This document shows, piece by piece, positions 16,931-25,697 of a stretch of 64,000 nt of DNA. The stretch covers positions 62,001 through 126,000 of the forward strand of contig JBMNGX010000002.1 in the NCBI GenBank assembly GCA_050950065.1. The letters are read 5' to 3'. Each line of letters starts with the position of its first letter. Position 1 is the stretch's first letter. This DNA comes from JBAYOE01 sp050950065 (GTDB lineage Bacteria; Spirochaetota; Spirochaetia; Sphaerochaetales; Sphaerochaetaceae). The notes beneath the pieces are model-generated. The model did not search any database, was not told the origin of the DNA, and saw only the letters and a program-made list of their open reading frames with translations. The position numbers were made by a program, and so were the translations under genes.

Positions 16931-18443
16931 AACTAAAACCTAACTCCTTTATTAGTTGCATGGCAATCTCTTTTTCATCCCACCAAATTTTCTTATCAGG
17001 ATAGAGGATTCTTTGTTCATGCCCTTTAGCTAATAGTAAGATTATATCGTTGGGCTTACTATTTAATAGGGCCTCTCTTATGGCTGTTTTTCGATCTAGT
17101 ATCTTATAAGTTGGAACTTTTTCACCTGTTGAGATTATCCCTTGATAAAGATCTTCAATTATTTGATGGGGATCTTCGTTTCGTGGATCTTCATCACTAA
17201 GGTATATTATATCACAATTATTAGCAGCTAAGCGTCCCATTGGAAACCGTTTTGCTCGATCGCGCTCTCCAGCAGAACCAAAAACTGCAATAATTCTTCC
17301 CCCATTTAAAAACTTTTTAGCGTGGTTAAATATTTTTTCAAATGAGTCTATTGTGTGGGCAAAATCAATTACAACTGTTCTTTTATCAAATTCTATTGTC
17401 TCAAAACGCCCTTTTACTTTCTCTATTTTATTAGCTTTTTCAAATACCTCAGGCCAACTTAAATTTAAATGGTATTTAGAAGCTAAAATAGCAGCTAATA
17501 AATTCTTAGTATAAACATCCTCTCCATAAGGGATTTCTATTAAATAACTTTTTTTAGTTTCAGGATCAATTAGTTGAACTTTCCTATAACCAAAGCCAAC
17601 TTCAACACTTTTGGCATTTAAAACACCATCATCAATGTAATTGTCCAAAGAGTAAAAACCCACCTTAACATCTGAGGGTATTACAAAGAGAACCTCTTTT
17701 TTATTAACAAAGTTGTAAGGCATAACTACAAAAGAGTTCTCATTTAACTGACGTGCTAAATTGAGCTTTGCATCTAAGTAGTTTCCAAGAGTTTTATGAA
17801 ACTCCATGTGTTCATTGGTGAAAGTGGTGTAAATTGCTCCATTGAAAGTTATATCTTTTAATCGTGATCCTTCATCACTTAAGGCGTGACTGGTGGACTC
17901 TAAAATAACACTTTTTACTCTGTTCTTATAACAACTGTTTAGAAATTTGTGTAAAGTGGGAGCTTCGGGGGTACTTTGAGCAAAAGGGGAGGATTTAGCA
18001 CCCGATCCATCATCGTAAGTGACCGATGTTAAAAGGGCACTTTTATGATTAGCTCTATTTAATATTTGCCATAAAAACTGACTAGTTGTTGATTTACCAT
18101 CAGTTCCAGTTATCCCAATAACATTTTCAACAACAGGTTTTTCTAAATTGCTAGCTAAGTGGGAAGCAACTAGGCGTACATTGGGATGTTTAATGTAGGT
18201 GATTGTTGGATCGTAGTATTCAAGGTTGTTAGAGTGAATTATTGCAACAGCTCCGTTAGAGATTGCTTGTTCAATAAAAATATGACCATCAACATTAAGA
18301 CCAACAACAGCAATATAGATGCCCCCTTTATCAATTTCAGAGGCAACAAAGCTAATGTTTCCTACCAAAGGGTCACTATTGCCAATTATCGTACATTCAG
18401 AAATTAGCTTGTTATTTGTAAATAAGGCTGATACTCTTTTCAT
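16923..18443 (-). CDS. murE: UDP-MurNAc-L-Ala-D-Glu:diamino acid ligase
   Basis: Adds the third (diamino) amino acid to the murein stem peptide. Mur-ligase P-loop GITGTDGKSTTSQF near residue 115, then EHMEFHKTLGNYLDAK, an HTIDSFEKIF segment where the DYAHTPDS block is expected, and FGSAGERDRAKRFPMG. In the substrate-selecting position the usual DNPR of Dap ligases reads DPR with Asp instead of Asn (SDEDPRNEDP), so Dap, ornithine or lysine cannot be assigned with certainty. Start ATG 18443 has AAAGGG seven bases before; the earlier ATG at 18464 has no ribosome site. 506 residues. First gene of the operon running to pncB. Confidence 0.92.
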   Translation of the reverse strand: MKRVSALFTNNKLISECTIIGNSDPLVGNISFVASEIDKGGIYIAVVGLNVDGHIFIEQAISNGAVAIIHSNNLEYYDPTITYIKHPNVRLVASHLASNLEKPVVENVIGITGTDGKSTTSQFLWQILNRANHKSALLTSVTYDDGSGAKSSPFAQSTPEAPTLHKFLNSCYKNRVKSVILESTSHALSDEGSRLKDITFNGAIYTTFTNEHMEFHKTLGNYLDAKLNLARQLNENSFVVMPYNFVNKKEVLFVIPSDVKVGFYSLDNYIDDGVLNAKSVEVGFGYRKVQLIDPETKKSYLIEIPYGEDVYTKNLLAAILASKYHLNLSWPEVFEKANKIEKVKGRFETIEFDKRTVVIDFAHTIDSFEKIFNHAKKFLNGGRIIAVFGSAGERDRAKRFPMGRLAANNCDIIYLSDEDPRNEDPHQIIEDLYQGIISTGEKVPTYKILDRKTAIREALLNSKPNDIILLLAKGHEQRILYPDKKIWWDEKEIAMQLIKELGFSYE

Positions 18444-18501
18444 TAGTAACCCTTTTTTTATCATCGTAACAACGTTTTTTACTATTTACAAGGAGAACAA
18501 A

Positions 18502-20100
18502 GTGGCGCTAAATTTAAAATCCTTTGAAGATGATCAACTAATAAGTTTAATTGGCTCTAAAAGGGTAATTGCACCACAACTAAAACTAATATTTTCTTCT
18601 TTGGTGGGAAATAAAAGAAATCTTAAGTTCTTAGATGTCTTTAGTGGCACAGGTGCCATTAGCCGACAAATAAAAGCCTTAGGGCATCAAGTAATTGCCA
18701 ACGATAACCAATACTTTTTGTATTTAATTAACCATATCTATCTCTCATTAAATGATAACTCATTAAAAAGTATGTTTGAAAGTTTTGGGGGAGTGGATGC
18801 TTATTACTCTTTAATAAACTTACACGGAATGTTTGCTGCCTACAACAAGGAGGGAATCAACGAACCCTATTTGAGTCGGTATTATGCACCTAATGATGTT
18901 GATAACTACGATGAAAACAAAGAGCGATTATTTTTTTCTCCAGAAAATGGGCGTTTTTTTGATGCTGTTAGAGAAGAAGTTGAAAGTAGCTTTTTTGAAG
19001 GAAGGCTGACCTTTGATGAAAAAGCTTTAGTTGTAGCCTCTTTATTATATAAAGTTAGTCGAAAGGCCAACATCAGTGGAACTTTTACCAGCTATCTTAA
19101 AGATTTGAAAAATAGTCGAAAAAGAATTAGAGAGTTAGCTCAACTGAATGTTCCTATCCTTAGTGATGACGCTCTTCCTAAAGGCTCTTCATACAACTTA
19201 GATGCCTTAGAATTTTTAAAACAACACAGTGCTGATGTAATTTATTTAGATCCTCCCTCATCAGTAGTCCAATATTCAAACAATTACCATATTCTTAACA
19301 GTGTAGCTAAGTGGGATTACTATAAACCCTCAAATGAAGTTGATGAAAATGGTAATTTAAAAGATCGAGGTGGAATTAGAGAAGATTGGATAGAGACTAA
19401 AAGTAAGTTTTGCTCCTTAAAAGAGGCAGATTTAGCAATGGTGCAACTTATAAACAACTTAGATTCACGCCATGTTGTTTTAACTTACCCAACAAAAGGA
19501 ATTGTTGAAGCACAGAGAATTAAAGAGTTATTAACTAACCGTTATAAAAAAGTTGAACTAAGTGTGCTACACCAAAAAAACCAAGGGGGAAAACAAAGTA
19601 ATAAAGGGCCTCAAAACCTTACCCAAGTTTTTGTGGCAACTAAAACAGCACACTCTTATTCAGTTGGTGAAATAGATTTATCTATGTTAGAGAGTTTTAA
19701 AAAGCTTGATCAATTAACTAATTCAATTTTTAGAAAAGGGATTGAAGAAGGTCCACTAGAGTTTATTGGAGGTGTTTTATTAAAAACACCGTTACCAATA
19801 GATCTTCTTACTAAATATCCCATAGATACTTTAAATAAGTGGGCTAAAGAGCTAGAAGAAAATAGTGCTAAAGATGGCTTTGAGGCTTTAGAGATTTTAG
19901 CTAAGAGTTTAAAGAGCACCCAAATAACAGCGCAACAAAGATCAAGAATAGAGAAAAAAGTTGTCGATGTAGCAAACCATCTTTTAAGTGAAGATGAAAG
20001 TTTTATAAAGAAGATAGTAGATATTTGTGAAAAGGGTGAAGTTAATAAGAGGGTGGTGGAACAGATAAAGCAATTAGCATATGATAAATCAAGGAAGTAG
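18502..20100 (+). CDS. D12-class DNA adenine methylase-like protein with altered motif IV
   Basis: Predicted SAM-dependent DNA N6-adenine methyltransferase, 532 residues. GTG 18502 is the start because AAGGAG lies six bases before it. Motif I is LDVFSGTG at residues 44-51. Motif IV is DPPS at 250-253, where D12 methylases normally have DPPY; the following region (QYSNNYHILNSVAKWD) still fits the family. A helix-rich tail of about 130 residues (from about 400) has no assignment. No restriction endonuclease is next door, so it is either a solitary methylase or something that lost activity. The outer-membrane protein gene follows after three bases. Confidence 0.75.
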   Translation: MALNLKSFEDDQLISLIGSKRVIAPQLKLIFSSLVGNKRNLKFLDVFSGTGAISRQIKALGHQVIANDNQYFLYLINHIYLSLNDNSLKSMFESFGGVDAYYSLINLHGMFAAYNKEGINEPYLSRYYAPNDVDNYDENKERLFFSPENGRFFDAVREEVESSFFEGRLTFDEKALVVASLLYKVSRKANISGTFTSYLKDLKNSRKRIRELAQLNVPILSDDALPKGSSYNLDALEFLKQHSADVIYLDPPSSVVQYSNNYHILNSVAKWDYYKPSNEVDENGNLKDRGGIREDWIETKSKFCSLKEADLAMVQLINNLDSRHVVLTYPTKGIVEAQRIKELLTNRYKKVELSVLHQKNQGGKQSNKGPQNLTQVFVATKTAHSYSVGEIDLSMLESFKKLDQLTNSIFRKGIEEGPLEFIGGVLLKTPLPIDLLTKYPIDTLNKWAKELEENSAKDGFEALEILAKSLKSTQITAQQRSRIEKKVVDVANHLLSEDESFIKKIVDICEKGEVNKRVVEQIKQLAYDKSRK

Positions 20101-20103
20101 AAG

Positions 20104-21138
20104 ATGAGGCGTTTTGTATTACTACTAATAGCTATTTTAACACTTGTTCCACTTTGGTCGAATCAACTTACAGATATCAGATCAGTAGCTATGGGTTCAA
20201 CTTCTATTGGTGTAGTTAATAGTCACCTCCTTTTTCCAACAAACCCAGCTTCAATCTTTTTCCAACAAGAACCACTTTTTAGAGTGGGAACTCGTCAAAG
20301 TGAAAAAGTTTTAACCAAACAAAGAGAAGAAGATCCAATCCCTTGGCTTCAAGAGCCTACGACATCTATTGAAGTTCTTTTTACAAACCGCTATTTGGGT
20401 TTATCGTTAGCTTTAAGTAACTACTTAGACCAAAGAACCATTGTTGGTAATGAGGTTGAATTTACCGCTTTTAACGAAAGTGAGTTGCAACTTAGTTTAG
20501 CATATGGGTGGCAATCAATTGCCTTCGGTCTTTATGCCAAAGGTTCCACATTTAACACCCGAGATGTTGTAGTGCGTCAAAAGACCTCTTTTAGTGACTA
20601 TATTAATAGAACGTACTTTGAACGCTACTACGCTCGTGATGAAGATAATCAAACATTTAACTCGGCAATAGGGATGCTGCTCTCTTATAATTTTATTTCT
20701 ATAGGACTTCTTAGTGACTCACTTTTAAAATACGATTACGACAGTGGAGAGTTAAACTTCGACCTCGAACAAACCTTACAAAACTTCTCTGTTGGTTTAG
20801 CTTTTTCAACTCCCAGCTACAACAAAGATAATGAACTAAAAAGAATTGTCTTTAATGGAGGAGCTGATTTTGTAAAGGTCAGAGATATTGATGATGGTTC
20901 ACTTCATATTGGCTTAGAGACACTATTTCAATTTACAAACAACTTCTCTGTCGCACTCAGAGGAGGCTACCATGAGAAAAGAGGGGGTAAGAATTCTCTT
21001 TTTGCACTTGATGGAAGTGGAAGTGGAACAGTTGGTTTAGGAATTAGATTTTTAAATGGGGCTGTTGATGTAGCAGTCACTATCCCAACAGATAAGCAAT
21101 ACATAAGTATTGCCACAGGATTAACTTGGGGATTCTAA
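20104..21138 (+). CDS. Outer-membrane beta-barrel protein (FadL/PorV/UPF0164-like)
   Basis: 344 residues with a clear signal peptide (MRRF, hydrophobic core, cleavage near LWSN). The mature N-terminus, DIRSVAMGSTSIGVV followed by NPAS, is typical of PorV/FadL-like barrels and of the UPF0164 group found in treponemes. The rest alternates polar and hydrophobic residues like barrel strands, and the chain ends in Phe, the usual outer-membrane insertion signal. Probably a porin or lipid/hydrophobe channel; the ligand is unknown. Three bases after the methylase gene, so cotranscribed. Confidence 0.7.
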   Translation: MRRFVLLLIAILTLVPLWSNQLTDIRSVAMGSTSIGVVNSHLLFPTNPASIFFQQEPLFRVGTRQSEKVLTKQREEDPIPWLQEPTTSIEVLFTNRYLGLSLALSNYLDQRTIVGNEVEFTAFNESELQLSLAYGWQSIAFGLYAKGSTFNTRDVVVRQKTSFSDYINRTYFERYYARDEDNQTFNSAIGMLLSYNFISIGLLSDSLLKYDYDSGELNFDLEQTLQNFSVGLAFSTPSYNKDNELKRIVFNGGADFVKVRDIDDGSLHIGLETLFQFTNNFSVALRGGYHEKRGGKNSLFALDGSGSGTVGLGIRFLNGAVDVAVTIPTDKQYISIATGLTWGF

Positions 21139-21181
21139 GAAACTTTATCGCTTTCAACTCATATTAGTGATACCATAAAGT

Positions 21182-21844
21182 ATGAACAAAAAAGCGTTAA
21201 AACAGAGTGTAAAAGTTCTTTTACAACGATTGTTAACTCTTATTATGTTCTTAATTGGCTCTAAAGGTGTTGTTAGTGATGTTGCTATTTTTTATTTTAT
21301 TCTTTTTTATACTTTCTCCTTAATTTCCCTTTTCATTGTTAACTTAGTTAATCCAGCTTCCCTAGCTTTTAGAGAGGAGAGTTCAAAAGAGACACCGCTT
21401 TGGGATAAAATTGTTTTACCAATATTTTGGGTTTATAATTTTATTGTTCTTTATCTAGTAGCAGGAATTGAATTAAATGAGTTTAGTAAATTAAATGTTA
21501 CAGTAATTATTGGTTTTTTTATTATGGGTATCAGTTTTATCATTGGCACCAAAGCGATGTGTGATAACCCTTTTATGGGGACTTTTTCAACAGTCCAAAA
21601 AGAGAAGGAACAAATTGTTGTTACCAGTGGCATCTATTCAGTGATTCGGCACCCCACTTATTTGTCTATCATTCTCCACTGTCTCTCTTTTATTTTAATT
21701 TTTAAAACTGTTTTAACATCTGTAGTAGCATCTTTTATAATAGTGTTGATAATTTTTAGAACTTATAAGGAGGATAAATATCTAAAGGAAAATTTAGAAG
21801 GGTATTTGGAGTATTGTAAAACAACTGGTCTTTGGAAGTCATGA
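21182..21844 (+). CDS. Isoprenylcysteine methyltransferase/PEMT-like membrane protein
   Basis: 220 residues with about six membrane-spanning stretches. The C-terminal half has the ICMT/PEMT signature: TSGIYSVIRHPTYLSII near residue 145, then a charged EDKYLKENLEGYLEYCK segment before the end, which in this family binds SAM and a lipid substrate. Bacterial members often methylate or reduce unknown small lipids, so no substrate is given. It follows the outer-membrane protein by 43 bases and may be cotranscribed. The next gene has its own strong promoter. Confidence 0.7.
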   Translation: MNKKALKQSVKVLLQRLLTLIMFLIGSKGVVSDVAIFYFILFYTFSLISLFIVNLVNPASLAFREESSKETPLWDKIVLPIFWVYNFIVLYLVAGIELNEFSKLNVTVIIGFFIMGISFIIGTKAMCDNPFMGTFSTVQKEKEQIVVTSGIYSVIRHPTYLSIILHCLSFILIFKTVLTSVVASFIIVLIIFRTYKEDKYLKENLEGYLEYCKTTGLWKS

Positions 21845-21851
21845 AGAGACC

Positions 21852-21880
21852 TTGACAATGATTTTTTTGGTCACTATTAT
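21852..21880 (+). promoter_or_regulatory. Near-consensus sigma-70 promoter
   Basis: A perfect TTGACA (21852-21857), 17-base spacer, and TATTAT (21875-21880), ending 35 bases before the start of the 56-residue zinc-ribbon gene. It is the best promoter match I found in the window. Confidence 0.85.
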
Positions 21881-21915
21881 CAGAGCGTACTTATTTTTGT
21901 TGTAAGGAGAAGTTC

Positions 21916-22086
21916 ATGGCAAAAGCACATAGAGGCGCTGGAATTAGAGATCAAAAATCGGGTGGAAGAGGAACTTGCCCAGTTTGTAAAAGGACAGCAA
22001 TTAAAGTTCTATATGAACAAGAGATTGATGAAGCTAAAGTTATGGTTTGTAAGCAATGTAACGCTTCAATTAGAAATGCAAAATAG
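21916..22086 (+). CDS. 56-residue zinc-ribbon protein
   Basis: A short gene starting MAKAHRGAGIRDQ, with AAGGAG seven bases before ATG 21916. The first 18 residues are basic and glycine-rich, like a ribosomal-protein tail. CPVC (residues 21-24) and CKQC (46-49) form a probable four-cysteine zinc ribbon, separated by a short beta-type stretch (IKVLYEQEID). It stands between a consensus promoter and a terminator, so it is a separate and probably abundant transcript. I recall similar small proteins in treponemes, but without a known function. An RNA- or ribosome-binding role is inference. Confidence 0.8.
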   Translation: MAKAHRGAGIRDQKSGGRGTCPVCKRTAIKVLYEQEIDEAKVMVCKQCNASIRNAK

Positions 22087-22111
22087 TTAACCATTTAGCT
22101 AAATAAAAGAG

Positions 22112-22139
22112 GGCTGTCGATTTAGGCAGTCTTTTTTTT
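22112..22139 (+). terminator. Terminator after the zinc-ribbon gene
   Basis: Seven-bp stem with two G-U pairs (GGCTGTC 22112-22118, GGCAGTC 22125-22131) followed by eight T. It separates the small gene from murC, which starts 17 bases later. Confidence 0.85.
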
Positions 22140-22156
22140 AACCTTGGGAGTAGGTA

Positions 22157-23521
22157 TTGATAAACAACTATGCCAACAAAAGAATTTATATAGTTGGAAT
22201 AAAAGGAACTGGGTTAAGCAATTTAGCTCTGTTTCTTAAAAAAGAGAATTCTTTAGTCTCTGGGTGTGATTATCCCACCTATTATAAAAGTGAAGATCTT
22301 TTAAAAGAGGCCAACATTAGTTGGGATGAAAACTTCACTAACTTTGAGGCACTTAAAAGTAGTGATTTAGTAATCCATTCAGCAGCTTACCCTAAAGCAA
22401 CTAATCCCTTACTAATTGAGGCTGCTAAATATAAAATTCCCACTTTTAGCTATCCTGAATTTTTAAAAAACATAAGTGAAAGTTATCCCACTTACTCAAT
22501 TAGCGGCACCCACGGTAAAAGTAGTACCTTAGGGGCTGCTAGTTTTATCTACATTGCAAATAATAATTCTCCTATAATTTTAGGTGGGTGTCAGTTACAA
22601 CAGCAAAGTAACACTAATAAAAAAGATAACTTTGCAATAATTGAGGGGTGTGAGTACAAAGACCATTACCACCTTTATAAACTTAAAGGTTTAGTAATCA
22701 CTTCAATAGAATTTGAACATCCCGATTTCTTTTTAGATGAAATGCAGCTTTTTAACTCTTTTAAAAAGAGGGTGGAGCTCCTTGAAGAGAACTCCTTTGT
22801 AATATTGTGTAGCGACTATCCTTTAACTAAAAAACTAATTGGCCATATTAAAAATAAGAAGTTAATAACTTACGGTAAAGATAGTACTTGTGATGTAAGA
22901 ATTGAGTATATCGGGAAGGGGGAATATAAAGTGGGCACTAAAACATACCGCTCTCAATTTCACTCTTACCCACTAATAGCAAATTTAGTAGCTGCTTCTT
23001 TATTAGTTAATCAAATTAGTAACTTAGATTTTGAAAACTCCTTAAAGATTTTAGAAAATTACAAAGGGTGCAAACAGAGAGTTGAGAAACTATTTGAAAA
23101 AGAGGGTGTAATTTTCATCGATGATTATGCTCACCACCCAACAGAGATAAAAACATCTCTAAAACACATTAAATCTCTTTATCCTGACAAAACTTTGTTC
23201 TTAATATTTTATCCTCACACCCTTTCTCGCACTATTGCCCTTTTTGATGAGTTTGTTAAAGAGTTAAAACAAGTAGAAAATCTTTTTATTAGAAAAGTAT
23301 TTGCATCTTCACGCAATGATGGTAAAGAGGACCAACTGATAACTATTAGCAAAAGCCTAGCTACTAAGAGTAATGGCACTTTTATTGAAGATAAAGAGAA
23401 CTTAGTTAGTGAAGTTGCTAAGAGATTGCAAGCTAATAGTGTGTGCGTTACGATGGGGGCAGGCAATAACTCTGCTTTAGCTGAAGAAATTGCATCCAAA
23501 AGGGAAAAATTAAATGGTTAG
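22157..23521 (+). CDS. murC: UDP-N-acetylmuramate--L-alanine ligase (MurC type)
   Basis: Adds L-Ala to UDP-MurNAc using ATP, cytoplasmic step of murein synthesis. N-terminal Rossmann-like VGIKGTGLSNLA, P-loop SGTHGKSST near residue 115, the MurC signature DDYAHHPTEI near 320, then FYPHTLSRTIALFDEF. 454 residues fits MurC; the recycling enzyme Mpl is related but the HTLSR block and length favour MurC. The start is TTG 22157, with GGGAG six bases upstream; no ATG fits. Overlaps yicC by eight bases. Confidence 0.85.
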   Translation: MINNYANKRIYIVGIKGTGLSNLALFLKKENSLVSGCDYPTYYKSEDLLKEANISWDENFTNFEALKSSDLVIHSAAYPKATNPLLIEAAKYKIPTFSYPEFLKNISESYPTYSISGTHGKSSTLGAASFIYIANNNSPIILGGCQLQQQSNTNKKDNFAIIEGCEYKDHYHLYKLKGLVITSIEFEHPDFFLDEMQLFNSFKKRVELLEENSFVILCSDYPLTKKLIGHIKNKKLITYGKDSTCDVRIEYIGKGEYKVGTKTYRSQFHSYPLIANLVAASLLVNQISNLDFENSLKILENYKGCKQRVEKLFEKEGVIFIDDYAHHPTEIKTSLKHIKSLYPDKTLFLIFYPHTLSRTIALFDEFVKELKQVENLFIRKVFASSRNDGKEDQLITISKSLATKSNGTFIEDKENLVSEVAKRLQANSVCVTMGAGNNSALAEEIASKREKLNG

Positions 23522-24383
23522 TATGACTGGTTACGGATTTAGTGAGTTTAGCAATGAGAACTTTCAACTAAGTGTTGAATTAAAATCTTACAACAACCGC
23601 TATTTAGAACTCTATTACACAACAGCTCCAATTTTCTCTTTATATGAGAATGAAATCTCCACCTTAATTAAGCAAAAAGTTAAAAGGGGCAAAATCGAAA
23701 CTTATATCAGATTCAAAAACCTAACTAGCGATGTAAAGCTAGTTGTTGATCAGGCTCTTTTAGATGAGTACAAAAAAGCGTTTGAAAAAATTAAAAGTGT
23801 TACTAACTTAAAAGTTGAACCCTCAATTTCTGATTACTTAAATCAAGAGGGACTAATAAATACTTTGTACAACAGCGATCCTTCAATTTACAAAGAGCAA
23901 CTGCTTGATTCTTTAAATGAGGCATTAACTCAATTAGTTGAGATGAGAGAAAAAGAGGGAGAAGCGACAAAGCAAAACTTAAAGTTCTTGATTAAAGAGT
24001 TTAGTAGCAACTTAGATATTATTAACTCCTATGCAGGTTCTTTAGAGACAAAACTTAAAGATCAACTGCTAGAAAGGTTTGACCAGTTACTTGGTAATCG
24101 AGGATATGATGAGTCTAGGTTTTTACAAGAGGTGGCTATTTTGTTAGTTAAGTACTCAATTAACGAAGAGTTGGAGCGCCTTAAAGCCCACATTGTTGAG
24201 TTTAACAAGTTGGTAGAATTAAAAGAAGCAGTGGGTAAAAGAATCGACTTTCTAACTCAAGAGATGAATCGTGAGATAAATACCATTGGTAGTAAAAGTA
24301 TTATTGTTGAAGTGAATCAAACTGTCGTTAAGATGAAAGAGAGTTTAGAGAATATTAGAGAACAAATTAGAAATGTTGAGTAG
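23514..24383 (+). CDS. yicC: YicC family endoribonuclease
   Basis: 289 residues, the usual YicC length. The N-terminus MVSMTGYGFSEF, the SYNNRYLEL segment near residue 25, and the C-terminal DFLTQEMNREINTIGSKS block are diagnostic. YicC proteins have been shown to be RNA endonucleases in other bacteria; the local targets are unknown. Overlaps murC by eight bases and is followed after six bases by a cytidylate-kinase-like gene, as one transcript. Confidence 0.93.
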   Translation: MVSMTGYGFSEFSNENFQLSVELKSYNNRYLELYYTTAPIFSLYENEISTLIKQKVKRGKIETYIRFKNLTSDVKLVVDQALLDEYKKAFEKIKSVTNLKVEPSISDYLNQEGLINTLYNSDPSIYKEQLLDSLNEALTQLVEMREKEGEATKQNLKFLIKEFSSNLDIINSYAGSLETKLKDQLLERFDQLLGNRGYDESRFLQEVAILLVKYSINEELERLKAHIVEFNKLVELKEAVGKRIDFLTQEMNREINTIGSKSIIVEVNQTVVKMKESLENIREQIRNVE

Positions 24384-24389
24384 GAATAT

Positions 24390-24911
24390 ATGAGAGTAGC
24401 AATATCTGGAAAAAGTGGGTGTGGCAATACAACTGTTAGCACTTTAGTTGCCCAAATTATGGGGTACCCTTTAATAAACTACACTTTTAGGATGATGGCC
24501 CAAGAGCGCAACATCGACTTTTGGGAATTTTGTAAGATGGCTGAAAAGGATGATTCAATCGATTTAGAACTTGATGAGAAACAAGTTGAGATGGCGATGG
24601 GTCATGAAAATTGTGTTTTAGGAAGTAGGTTAGCCATCTGGGTCTTAAAAGAGGCCGATTTAAAAGTTTACTTAACCGCATCTGAAAAAGTTAGAGCTAT
24701 GAGAATTTTCCAACGAGAGGGGGGTTCTGTTGAACAGAGATTAAAAGAGACCCAACTAAGAGATAAAAACGACACAAAGCGCTTTAAAAGGTTGTATAAC
24801 ATCGATAATAACAACACATCTGTTGCCGATTTAGTTATTGAAAGTGATGATTTGTCGGTTGAAGAAGTTGCCAACATCATCGTAAAAGAGATTAAAAAAA
24901 GATTAGAATAA
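24390..24911 (+). CDS. cmk: Cytidylate kinase-like P-loop kinase
   Basis: 173 residues. P-loop SGKSGCGNTTV at residues 6-16 (the usual GKS/T ends in NTT here), LGSRLAIW near 78, and a lid RLKETQLRDKND near 117. The short form resembles archaeal CMP kinases rather than the 220-residue E. coli Cmk. Probably phosphorylates (d)CMP. Last gene of the murC-yicC-cmk run. A second, longer kinase of the same superfamily is at 46.1 kb, so which supplies CDP is unclear. The 3' end overlaps the convergent lysE-family gene by nine bases. Confidence 0.75.
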   Translation: MRVAISGKSGCGNTTVSTLVAQIMGYPLINYTFRMMAQERNIDFWEFCKMAEKDDSIDLELDEKQVEMAMGHENCVLGSRLAIWVLKEADLKVYLTASEKVRAMRIFQREGGSVEQRLKETQLRDKNDTKRFKRLYNIDNNNTSVADLVIESDDLSVEEVANIIVKEIKKRLE

Positions 24912-25514
24912 AGGGCGTAAAAGCTCTATTGCTGTGTAAAGCAAAGCAACAGCAAATATTATATTAATAACCTTAGCTATCTTTGGAGAATTAAGAATTT
25001 TCAATAAAAAGAGGGCGAATGAAGAGTATAAAGCTAATGCCACTATAGCTAATGAGGTGAAAAAAGAGGCACTAGCTACTCTCCAAAATAATGTGTGGGG
25101 AAGATCAACTAAGAATGTTGAATAGACTGTAAGTCCAACCAACAAAGTTTTAACATTTAAAAATTGTAAAAACATCCCCTGAAAATATCCTAAAGGCTTA
25201 CCAATCTCATTAGTAACAACAACTGAAGAGCGCACTATTAAATAGGCTAAATAGAGAATATATAAAGATCCAGCAATTCTTATAAAAGGAATTAAATATG
25301 GAAAGCGGGTAGTGATTGTTGACGCAACAAAGCCACTAACAACCATAACTAAAAAAAATCCACTCAAAATGCCCACTTGGTATTTAAGCGAGCGTTTATA
25401 ACCAAAAGTTAAAACCATTGATGCAGTTGAGATTGTATTAGGACCAGGGCTAAAAGAGGCAGCAATGGTAAAAGCTAACAAAGCAGGAATGTTGATTGTT
25501 GAGATGACTTGCAT
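24903..25514 (-). CDS. LysE/RhtB family amino-acid exporter
   Basis: 203 residues, about six membrane segments, no signal peptide. The N-terminal SFSPGPNTISTASMVLTFGY is the LysE/RhtB signature (PGP motif). Exports an amino acid or homoserine-lactone-like compound; substrate not readable. Transcribed away from the ATPase gene at 25.7 kb. A CAGTTG-TAGT-CAACTG palindrome lies 23 bases upstream of the start. Confidence 0.88.
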   Translation of the reverse strand: MQVISTINIPALLAFTIAASFSPGPNTISTASMVLTFGYKRSLKYQVGILSGFFLVMVVSGFVASTITTRFPYLIPFIRIAGSLYILYLAYLIVRSSVVVTNEIGKPLGYFQGMFLQFLNVKTLLVGLTVYSTFLVDLPHTLFWRVASASFFTSLAIVALALYSSFALFLLKILNSPKIAKVINIIFAVALLYTAIELLRPLF

Positions 25515-25536
25515 ACATACATATGACCTATAAGAA

Positions 25537-25552
25537 CAGTTGTAGTCAACTG
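25537..25552. promoter_or_regulatory. Palindrome upstream of the LysE-type exporter
   Basis: CAGTTG (25537-25542) and CAACTG (25547-25552) form a perfect inverted repeat around four bases, between the divergent exporter and ATPase genes. It could be an operator; nothing else supports it. Confidence 0.3.
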
Positions 25553-25573
25553 CTTAGATTTCAAACTAAAGGT

Positions 25574-25680
25574 AAAAGTTTTTACGGGTATAACCCCAAA
25601 AACTTGGTAAAATTAAAAGTTCTTATGGGTATAACCCTAAAAACTTGTTTACAGTAGAAGTTTTTATGGGTATAATCCTT
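25574..25680 (+). repeat. Three 41-bp tandem units with imperfect dyads
   Basis: Units start at 25574, 25615 and 25656, exactly 41 bases apart. Each has the core AAGTTTTTA-GGGTATAA-CC (with small changes), and the first two end in AAAAACTTG, so each of those is an imperfect inverted repeat centred on GGGTATAACCC. The third unit lacks the right arm, and its core reads GGGTATAAT, which supplies the -10 box of the downstream ATPase gene. Confidence 0.85.
25648..25676 (+). promoter_or_regulatory. Promoter of the DUF4143 ATPase gene inside the third repeat unit
   Basis: TTTACA (25648-25653), 17-base spacer, perfect TATAAT (25671-25676), 21 bases before ATG 25698. The two upstream repeat copies carry TATAAC in the same place and may be operator sites or weaker promoters. 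Confidence 0.65.
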
Positions 25681-25697
25681 ACTTAGGAGCATTTTAA

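Noticed and set aside
18502..20100. Restriction-modification or antiphage island around the methylase and the DUF4143 ATPase
   Set aside because: No endonuclease, no defence gene cluster and no mobile element flank either gene; 5 kb of housekeeping genes separates them.
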